NCBI RefSeq assembly: GCF_026339875.1
Contig: NZ_JAPEPZ010000001.1
Location: 9,424,001-9,488,000, forward strand
Reading direction: 5' to 3'
Source: Streptomyces sp. NBC_01571
Lineage (GTDB): Bacteria > Actinomycetota > Actinomycetes > Streptomycetales > Streptomycetaceae
Length of the DNA: 64,000 nt
The translations under genes were made by a program, and so were the position numbers. Of the stretch, positions 34,251 through 40,585 are shown one piece after another (the stretch's first letter is position 1; each line of letters begins with the position of its first letter). The notes beneath the pieces were generated by a model that was not told where the DNA came from, made no database searches, and saw only the letters and a list, made by a program, of their open reading frames with translations.

Positions 34251-35056
34251 GGAAGCAGCCAATCGACGGGACGCTGATCGGCCAGCCGGATCGAGCCCGT
34301 GGCCAGGGTCATGGAGGTCAGCGGGTACGGAGGCCCGTCCGCCGAGGACCACTTGAGGCCGCTCTTCGTACGGGACGAACGGTCGAGGGAGACCAGGACG
34401 GCCACCGGCCTGCCCTTCTTGGTGAACTGCTCGCCGAGCTGGCTGTCGCCGAGGGAGGAAGTGATCTGCTGCTGGGTCTGCACGCTCCGGCCGACCGCCT
34501 TCACATGACCGCGGAGCACCCCGTACCGCTGGGTCGGCACCGACTGGACGGTGAGGTCGACGGCGGCGTCCGCGGGGATGGTGGATGCGCTCTCGGCGGG
34601 CACGTACACCGTCGCGTAGAGCGGATCGCCGGCGTGCGCGACCTTCTCCACCGCGGCGACGTTCGCGCCGGTGGAGATGATGGCCCCGATGGTGGCGGCG
34701 AGGGCCGTGACGCGGCCGGCGGCCACGGTACGGACGACGGAGGTCTCGCCCTGGGCCGTACGGACCTTCAGCACCGGGGCGTCGGCCGCGAGCCGATCGC
34801 CCTCCTTGGCGAGGACCGCGGTGACCTGACCGGCGACGGGGCTCTGCAGGACGTAACTGCCCTGCGCGTGTGTGAGGACGGCGGGGGCACCGACCGTCGA
34901 GGCCACCGTGCCCGTCACGGCCCAGACCGACGCGGCCGCCATGACGACCACCGTCACGGACAGGACGAGCCAGCCCTGGGGGCGGGCGAAGCGCACCGGC
35001 AGGTCGAGTTCTTCGGCTGACTGCAGCTTGGCGAGGGCCTGTTGGCGGAACTGCAC
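34247..35056 (-). CDS. HlyD-like adaptor of the NHLM export system
   Basis: 269 residues. One membrane helix near the N-terminus (GWLVLSVTVVVMAAASVWAV) is followed by a biotinyl-lipoyl-like hairpin (YVLQSPVAGQVTAVLAKEGD, VAAGRVTALAATIGAIISTG) and a beta-barrel part (PLYATVYVPAESAS). This is the short form of the membrane fusion protein that accompanies NHLM exporters, without the long coiled coil. The N-terminal RQQALAKLQSAEELD is typical. It follows the peptide gene by 90 bp and overlaps the C39 transporter by four bases. Confidence 0.85.
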   Translation of the reverse strand: MQFRQQALAKLQSAEELDLPVRFARPQGWLVLSVTVVVMAAASVWAVTGTVASTVGAPAVLTHAQGSYVLQSPVAGQVTAVLAKEGDRLAADAPVLKVRTAQGETSVVRTVAAGRVTALAATIGAIISTGANVAAVEKVAHAGDPLYATVYVPAESASTIPADAAVDLTVQSVPTQRYGVLRGHVKAVGRSVQTQQQITSSLGDSQLGEQFTKKGRPVAVLVSLDRSSRTKSGLKWSSADGPPYPLTSMTLATGSIRLADQRPVDWLLP

Positions 35057-35146
35057 GGAACTTCCCTCACCTGTCGGAGAGATTTACGGCATCCGAGAGC
35101 CCCGGAACCGGGGAGTGGTTCCGGGACTCAGCGGGATGAGACGCGA

Positions 35147-35362
35147 TCAGAGACCGGCGACCAGGCCGGTGACCGGAGCGGTGTTCAGGCCGGTCACACC
35201 CTCGACGGTGCCGACGGCCGTGCCCACGAGGCCGGAAACCGGGGCAACGCCGTCGACCAGGCCGGTGACGGTGCCAACGGCGTTCAGCGACAGGCCGCCG
35301 GAGACGTTGTCGAGGTCCGCGTCCGAGATCTCGGCGGTGGCAACCTGGGGGGTGGAGTTCAT
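35147..35362 (-). CDS. Peptide precursor: GG leader plus cysteine-free VTGL-rich core
   Basis: 71 residues. The ATG at 35362 has AGGGAAG seven bases upstream. Leader residues 1-23 contain EISDADLDNVSGG, the double-glycine cleavage form of mersacidin-like and other C39-processed leaders. The predicted core (24-71, 48 residues) begins LSLNAVGTVTGLVDGVAPVS and ends NTAPVTGLVAGL. It is rich in Gly, Val, Thr and Leu, has two Asp/Glu, no Lys/Arg and no Cys. Four V-(T/S)-G-L units recur. Without Cys it cannot form lanthionines, and no modifying enzyme gene is adjacent. Automated calls of type A2 lantipeptide would rest on the leader only. The dedicated exporter follows on the same strand. Confidence 0.85.
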   Translation of the reverse strand: MNSTPQVATAEISDADLDNVSGGLSLNAVGTVTGLVDGVAPVSGLVGTAVGTVEGVTGLNTAPVTGLVAGL

Positions 35363-35841
35363 GGGGGAACTTCCCTTCGTATGGATATTCATAAGGGGGG
35401 AGCGGCCCCCTCTGGGGACAGATGACGGCCGCCACCGCGGGGGTGCGGATCCCGTGTCCGGGAGCCCTGCGGCTCCCGTCTCCGGAGGTGTGCCGCGACC
35501 TCCGCGGTGCACGGATCAAAGCACGGTCGCGGGGCACGTATCCAATCAACCAGGGCTCCCACCTGGGAACTTGAGCGCAGCTTCGGCCCAACCGTGCAGG
35601 CGTGCACACGTCTTTGCGGCCACTTCTTCACATGCTGCACGGCATTGTTTCGGCGCTGCCCTTGCCGCCCGGCGCGCCAATGGGACAGTCCCGTCCCAAT
35701 GGCGCGCGGGGGGGCGCGCGACTGTGCAGATCCGTCGCGCGCCGTGACGCGCCTGCGCATTCGATGTGCAGATTCGCTGAAGCAAGGATTCCGGCCCCGT
35801 TGGCGGACGGAGTGTCACCGGCCGTCAGCGGACGGTGTCGT
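35363..35841. promoter_or_regulatory. Long upstream region of the peptide-export cassette with two TGGGA palindromes
   Basis: No gene supported. Minus-strand promoter-like sequence lies at about 35530-35560 (GGTTGATTGGATACG). TCCCA-CC-TGGGA (35557-35568) is a 12-bp palindrome. A near-perfect 15-bp inverted repeat (35672-35686 and 35693-35707, one mismatch, 6-base loop) carries TGGGAC-N6-GTCCCA at its centre; it could be an operator or a terminator for the upstream thioesterase gene. An 8-bp hairpin (35459-35478) falls in the likely 5' leader. Confidence 0.5.
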
Positions 35842-36255
35842 TCAGCCGAGCAGGGCGTACACCGTGCTCGCGCGCGCCGCGACGTCGCGGGCGTCCCCGG
35901 CCGTCATCGTGACGTCGGCGAAGGCCATGCGGCGGCCGAGCTTGGTGAGGACCGCCTCGACGAGCACGTCCGCGTCGGTGACCGCGCGCTGGAAGCTGGT
36001 GGACTGCTGGACCGTCGTCATCGGGACGAAGGCGCCGCGCGCCGCCGACACCGCGATCACGGTCGCCGTGTCGGCGGCGGCCATCAGGGCCTGGCCCGAG
36101 AGCGAACCGCCCGCGCGGGCGAGCCGGGCGGACCAGGGCAGCCGCAGCACCGCGCGGCCCTCGCCCAACTCCGTCACCGACAGGCCCAGGTCCAGCACCC
36201 AGGGAGCGAAGTGGGTGGAGAGGATCTTGTCGGCTTCGGCGAGGTTCAGTGTCAT
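35842..36255 (-). CDS. PaaI-type hotdog thioesterase
   Basis: 137 residues, one hotdog domain. LGLSVTELGEGRAVLRLPWS, ARAGGSLSGQALMAAADTAT (the Gly-rich turn and helix with the catalytic-type Asp) and VPMTTVQQSTSFQRAVTDAD match the PaaI/YbgC group, which hydrolyses acyl- or phenylacetyl-CoA esters. Here the HGG-like turn reads GGSLSGQ, so activity may differ. The start at 36255 has no strong ribosome site. It is on the same strand as the peptide cassette but 480 bp upstream with a strong hairpin between, so probably a separate transcript. Confidence 0.8.
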   Translation of the reverse strand: MTLNLAEADKILSTHFAPWVLDLGLSVTELGEGRAVLRLPWSARLARAGGSLSGQALMAAADTATVIAVSAARGAFVPMTTVQQSTSFQRAVTDADVLVEAVLTKLGRRMAFADVTMTAGDARDVAARASTVYALLG

Positions 36256-36450
36256 ACGGGGCAGTGTTCCCCGGTCGGCCGGAGGAGAGACGCGGTCACC
36301 TCGTAATCCATGCCTTCGGCCGGGCTGACTCCTGCCTTTCTCAGAGGGAGTTGAACAACTCCTGCGACTCACACGTATCAACAGGCATCCAGGCGCCCCC
36401 CAGTCAGCCGCCGGACGGTGGCATCGACCCCGTCCCCAGGAGGTCAAGAG

Positions 36451-37770
36451 TTGAGTCACAAAAGGATTCCCAAGCGCAAGGCCGCCATCGCCGCGGGAAG
36501 CGTCGCGGCGCTCGGAGCGGCAGCGCTGCTGCTGCCCAACGCCAACGCCTCGCAGACCGACGCGAAGGACGCCGCTCCCAAGACGCTGAAGGCCGCGGAC
36601 GCCTCGGACCTCACCTCGCTCCTCGCCACCCAGCTCGGTGAGGCCTACGGAGGCGCGTACTACAACGCCGCCAAGCAGCAGGTCGTCGTCAACGTCGTCG
36701 GCGACGACAGCAAGGCGGTCGACGCGGTCAGGAAGGCCGGCGCTGTTCCCCGCAGCGTCGACAACAGCCTCGCCGCCCTCAAGTCCGCCGCCCGGACGCT
36801 GAAGACCGACGCGACCATCCCCGGCACCGCCTGGTCCGTCGACCCCAAGACGAACCAGCTCCGGGTCACCGCCGACAGCACGGTCACAGGTGCGAACTGG
36901 AGCAAGCTGACGTCGACGGTCGACTCGCTGGGTTCCGGCATGGCCACCGTCAAGAAGTCCGCGGGCACCTTCAAGACGTTCGTGGACGGCGGCGACGCCA
37001 TCTTCGGCGGCGGAGCGCGCTGTTCGCTGGGCTTCAACGTCACCGCCGGCGACGGCAGTCCCGCCTTCCTGACCGCCGGTCACTGCGGGGTCGCGGCCAA
37101 GCAGTGGTCGGACGCGCAGGACGGCGCGCCGATCGCCACCGTCGACCAGGCCACCTTCCCCGGTGACGGCGACTTCTCGCTCGTCAAGTACGACGACCCC
37201 AACACCCAGGCCAACAGTGTGGTCAACGTCGGCAACGGTCAGACCGTCGCCATCAACCAGGCCGCCGACGCCGCCGTGGGCCAGCAGGTCTTCCGGATGG
37301 GCAGCACCACCGGTCTCAACGACGGCAACGTCACCGGACTCGACGCCACCGTGAACTATCCCGAGGGCACGGTCACCGGACTCATCCAGACCGACGTGTG
37401 CGCCGAGCCCGGCGACAGCGGCGGTTCGCTCTTCACCCAGGACGGCAGTGCGATAGGCCTGACCTCGGGCGGCAGCGGCGACTGCACCGTCGGCGGCGAG
37501 ACCTTCTTCCAGCCGGTGACGACCGCGCTCACGGCGACCGGCGCGACGCTCGGAGCGGGCGCCGGGGCGGGTGCGGGCGGTGCGGGCGACGCGAGCGCCA
37601 CGGCCGGTGCCGAGCCCAGCGACCCCGCGGCGAGCGACCCGGCGGCCGGTGACCAGTCCGGGATGGGTGACCAGTCGGGGGCCGGCGGCGACCAGTCGGG
37701 TGCCGCGGGCGACAACCAGTCCGGCACCGGTGCGGACGACGGCTCCGGAATGGTGAGCTCGAACGGGTGA
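36451..37770 (+). CDS. Secreted S1 serine protease with propeptide (streptogrisin/alpha-lytic type)
   Basis: 439 residues from a TTG at 36451, six bases after AGGAGGT. Basic N-region and signal peptide (KRIPKRKAAIAAGSVAALGA) cut near Ala33; propeptide about 34-182 (chaperone-type prodomain); mature chymotrypsin fold from about IFGGGARCSLGFNV. Triad His211 (TAGHCGV), Asp241 (GDGDFSLVKY) and Ser323 (PGDSGGSLF); Cys191/212 and Cys317/345 would form disulfides. A C-terminal tail of about 70 residues is Gly/Ala/Asp-rich with GDQSG repeats, not present in short streptogrisins. Probably an extracellular protease, made as an inactive precursor. Strong terminator hairpin at 37831. Confidence 0.92.
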   Translation: MSHKRIPKRKAAIAAGSVAALGAAALLLPNANASQTDAKDAAPKTLKAADASDLTSLLATQLGEAYGGAYYNAAKQQVVVNVVGDDSKAVDAVRKAGAVPRSVDNSLAALKSAARTLKTDATIPGTAWSVDPKTNQLRVTADSTVTGANWSKLTSTVDSLGSGMATVKKSAGTFKTFVDGGDAIFGGGARCSLGFNVTAGDGSPAFLTAGHCGVAAKQWSDAQDGAPIATVDQATFPGDGDFSLVKYDDPNTQANSVVNVGNGQTVAINQAADAAVGQQVFRMGSTTGLNDGNVTGLDATVNYPEGTVTGLIQTDVCAEPGDSGGSLFTQDGSAIGLTSGGSGDCTVGGETFFQPVTTALTATGATLGAGAGAGAGGAGDASATAGAEPSDPAASDPAAGDQSGMGDQSGAGGDQSGAAGDNQSGTGADDGSGMVSSNG

Positions 37771-37830
37771 CACCGCTGACGCAGAGCCACTGACCCGGCC
37801 GCGGAACAGCCGTCCCGGCCGACGGTGGGA

Positions 37831-37860
37831 GGTCCGGCCCTCCGGCGGGAGGGCCGGACC
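37831..37860 (+). terminator. 13-bp stem, 4-base loop hairpin after the protease gene
   Basis: GGTCCGGCCCTCC (37831-37843) pairs exactly with 37848-37860 around GGCG, 60 bp after the stop codon. Confidence 0.8.
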
Positions 37861-37889
37861 GCTCCGCGTCCCGGGACCGGCCGCCCAAC

Positions 37890-38030
37890 CGGTGTGCGCC
37901 GGGTGACACCCGGTCGGCGTGGACCGTATGACGCCCCGTCGGTGTGCGCCGCTGACACCGGTTCGGCGTGGACCGTATGACGCCCCGTCGGCGTGCGCCG
38001 CTGACACCGGTTCGGCGTGCGTCGTGTGCC
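37890..38030. repeat. 49/50-bp tandem repeat, about 2.8 copies, intergenic
   Basis: Units begin at 37890, 37940 and 37989. Each holds CGG(T/C)GTGCGCCG, then a GACAC core and CGGCGTGGACCGTATGACG (the last copy diverges after 38018). The first copy contains the palindrome CCGGGTGACACCCGG (37899-37913); the second and third have CCGCTGACACCGG at that place. It fills most of the gap between the protease terminator and the convergent phosphatase gene. Function unknown. Confidence 0.88.
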
Positions 38031-38101
38031 GGCGGGTCGGTGGGCGTCGCGCGGCTCCCGGTCAGTGTCCGCCGTAGGACCGATCCGCGACGGGGCCACC
38101 G

Positions 38102-40243
38102 TCACGCGTGTGTCCGTGCCCGCAGCAGAAGCAGTGCCACGTCGTCGAGCCGCTCCTGCGTCAGCGCCCCGCTCTGCCGCACCAGGGTGTCGGCCAGCTC
38201 GTCGAGCGGCTGCTCGGGGGCGTCGCCGAGACGCTGCCCGAGGCCGGCCAGGGCGTCCTCGATGTCCACACCGGGGGACTCGATCAGCCCGTCGGTATAG
38301 AGGGCGAGCAGCGAACCGGGCAGCAGCGGGACCTCGGTCGTCTGGTACCTGGCGTCGGCGTCGATCCCGAGCAGCGGCCCGCCGGCCAGGTCGAGCACCC
38401 GCACCCGCCCGTCCGGCCGCCGCAGCAGCGGGGGCGGATGACCCGCGCGCGCCATGACCGCGACCTCACGGGCGGGATCGAGGCGCAGATAGAGACAGCT
38501 CGCGAACAGGTCGGTGCCCAGGTCGATCAGCAGCCGGTTGGTGCTGCGCATCACCTCCTCCGGCGGCTGGCCCACGGTCGTGTACGCGCGGACGGCGGTC
38601 CGGACCTGTCCCATCAGGGCCGCCGCGGTCACGTTGTGCCCCTGGACGTCGCCGATGACCGCCGCGGCCAGGCCGTGCGAGGGCATCAGGTCGTAGAAGT
38701 CACCGCCGATCTCCATGCCCTGAGTGGCCGGCAGATAGCGTGCGGCCGCCTCGATGAAGGGCAGCGACGGCAGGGTGTGCGGCAGCAGCGCGGCCTGCAG
38801 ACCGTGCGCCAGATGGAGCTTGGTGTCGTAGAGCAGCGCCCGTTCCAGCGCCTGCGCGACGAGCCCGCTCAGACTCGTCAGCACGGCCCGTTCGTCGGTC
38901 GGGAAGGAGTGCGGCTCCGCGTAGGCGAGGACGCAGGTGCCCAGCGGACGTCCGGACGCGATCAGCGGCAGGTACGCCCATGCGGCCATGCCGTCGGACG
39001 TCGCGTTCCGGGGCGGATACAGGTGCTCCAGTTGCGCGCGTGAGTCGAAGAAGGCGGGCACCCCGCTGTTGTGGGCGTGGGTGCAGGGGGACGGCGCGCT
39101 CAGCGACAGCCCGTCGAGGTGTTCCGCGACGTGGGTGTCCGGATACCCGCGGTGGCCGAGTACGTGCAGTCGGCCGGCCCGCGAGCCGAGCAGGATCAGC
39201 GCCCTGCTGCCGACAGCGGGCGCGATCTCGTCGGCGACCAGTTGCACCACGTCCTGCACGCTCGCGGCCTGGGTGAGCGCGCCGGCGAGGCTGAGCACAT
39301 GGGAGATGGTCACCAGGCGCGGGGCGTCCTCGTGCTGCGGCCCGGCGCGGTTCTCCTGCGCGACCGCCCTGGCCCGGGAGATGCGCACACTCAGCCCGGT
39401 CGTACTCGGATAGAGCCGGAACGACAGCCAGTCACCGGGCGGCCGCAGCGCCACGAACGACGTCACGTGCTGGCTGATCAGCGCGGCGCGGTAGCGGTCC
39501 TCGTAGACGGGATCGTTGAGCCAGGGCACCGACGCCCACAGCTGGGTGCCCAGCAGAGCGCTGACCGGCAGGCCGAGCATCTCGGCCGTCGCCGGGTTGG
39601 CGTAGCTGACCCGCCCGTGCAGATCCAGCGCGCACAGCCCGTACGGCAGCCGCGCCACCATCCGCGCCGCCTCCACCGTGCCGAGCGTGCCGGGGACCGG
39701 TGTGGCGGACGGCGTGAGCAGGTCGGGTTCCCGGCGGACCGGGCGGTGCTCCTCCGCGGCCCGCTCCAGGCGCAGCGCGAGCCTGTCGCAGGCCGCGGTG
39801 AGGTGGTCGCGCTCCCGGTCGGCGAGTTCCAGAGGGTGCGAGCCGGGCCACGTCACGAAGACGGCTCCGTACGTGGTCCGCGAGGTCGCGACCGGAAGGG
39901 CGGCGAGCGCGAAGGGGTACGGCAGGACCATGGCGATCCGGGGAAAGCGGCGGGCCATCTCCTCCCCGCCGCTGACCCAGACCAGTCGCCGCTCGCGCAC
40001 CGCGACGGCCACCGGGATCGGAGCGTTGAGCCCCACCCGCTCCCAGGGCGCCGCGAACGCCCGGGGCATGCCGGCCATCACCGCCATCTCCAGTACGGGT
40101 TCGCCGCTCGCCAGCAGGTACACCGCGCCGGAGTGGGCATGCACCTCCTCCACCAGCGAGGCCAGCGTCAGCGAGAGCAGAGGCCGCCCGACCTGCGTCG
40201 TACGGCCGGCCGGTGCCTGCACGGACCCCCGCCAGTCGGACAC
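38102..40243 (-). CDS. GAF-PAS-GAF-SpoIIE-type PP2C phosphatase
   Basis: 713 residues. The GTG at 40243 lies seven bases after GAGGAGGT and is preferred to upstream starts. Order: GAF-like region (about 20-185; LASLVEEVHAHSGAVYLLAS), PAS (about 210-310; LPYGLCALDLHGRVSYANPA), second GAF (about 330-475; VLSLAGALTQAASVQDVVQL), and PP2C/SpoIIE (about 490-713) with MEIGGDFYDLMPS, VIGDVQGHNVTAA, FASCLYLRL and LLALYTDGLIESPG holding the metal-binding Asp residues. It would dephosphorylate an anti-anti-sigma factor in response to ligands of GAF/PAS. There is no HATPase domain, unlike its divergent neighbour. Confidence 0.88.
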   Translation of the reverse strand: MSDWRGSVQAPAGRTTQVGRPLLSLTLASLVEEVHAHSGAVYLLASGEPVLEMAVMAGMPRAFAAPWERVGLNAPIPVAVAVRERRLVWVSGGEEMARRFPRIAMVLPYPFALAALPVATSRTTYGAVFVTWPGSHPLELADRERDHLTAACDRLALRLERAAEEHRPVRREPDLLTPSATPVPGTLGTVEAARMVARLPYGLCALDLHGRVSYANPATAEMLGLPVSALLGTQLWASVPWLNDPVYEDRYRAALISQHVTSFVALRPPGDWLSFRLYPSTTGLSVRISRARAVAQENRAGPQHEDAPRLVTISHVLSLAGALTQAASVQDVVQLVADEIAPAVGSRALILLGSRAGRLHVLGHRGYPDTHVAEHLDGLSLSAPSPCTHAHNSGVPAFFDSRAQLEHLYPPRNATSDGMAAWAYLPLIASGRPLGTCVLAYAEPHSFPTDERAVLTSLSGLVAQALERALLYDTKLHLAHGLQAALLPHTLPSLPFIEAAARYLPATQGMEIGGDFYDLMPSHGLAAAVIGDVQGHNVTAAALMGQVRTAVRAYTTVGQPPEEVMRSTNRLLIDLGTDLFASCLYLRLDPAREVAVMARAGHPPPLLRRPDGRVRVLDLAGGPLLGIDADARYQTTEVPLLPGSLLALYTDGLIESPGVDIEDALAGLGQRLGDAPEQPLDELADTLVRQSGALTQERLDDVALLLLRARTHA

Positions 40244-40585
40244 GCCGACCACCTCCTCGCAGGGCCGCGCCATGGCTCCCGGGGCCAGGGCGTGTGTGGC
40301 CCGTCCCGTCGGGCGGCCGGCGCCCGGCACGGCACCTCGCCGCGTGGCCGGATCACCCGGGTGCGTCCCCTCCGCGGGAGACCCTCCGCCGTGCCGCGGA
40401 CGGCCCGGACACCGCACGCCGATCCGGCACCAGGGGCCGGCCATGATCTAAGGCTCCCTCCTGGCGGCTCCCGCCGCACGGCGAGCGCCACGCGCGGCAC
40501 CCCGTACGGCTTCCGGGCCCCACCACAGGCCCGCAAGGTGCCGGAACGGTCACAGGGGCTGCGCGGGGGCTCCGGAAGCGCTGTA
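40244..40585. other. Divergent promoter region between two SpoIIE-type phosphatase genes
   Basis: 342 bp of GC-rich sequence without a supportable gene. Apart from the GAGGAGGT ribosome site of one gene and a GGAAG before the other, I see no distinct operator or hairpin. Confidence 0.4.

Noticed and set aside
35147..35362. Type A2 lantipeptide assignment for the exported peptide
   Set aside because: The core contains no Cys and no lanthionine synthetase gene is adjacent; only the leader motif is shared.
35147..35512. Longer reading of the exported peptide from 35512 or the ATG at 35392
   Set aside because: No ribosome site precedes either start, the extra residues are unlike any leader, and the ATG at 35362 has a good site and starts exactly at a normal short leader.
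35842..38007. 721-codon minus-strand frame including the thioesterase
   Set aside because: Everything before the ATG at 36255 is antisense to the serine protease gene, whose catalytic triad is complete.
39071..40585. Upstream extension of the phosphatase-kinase gene by 505 codons
   Set aside because: It is antisense to the divergent phosphatase gene with clear PP2C motifs; homology begins at 40586.
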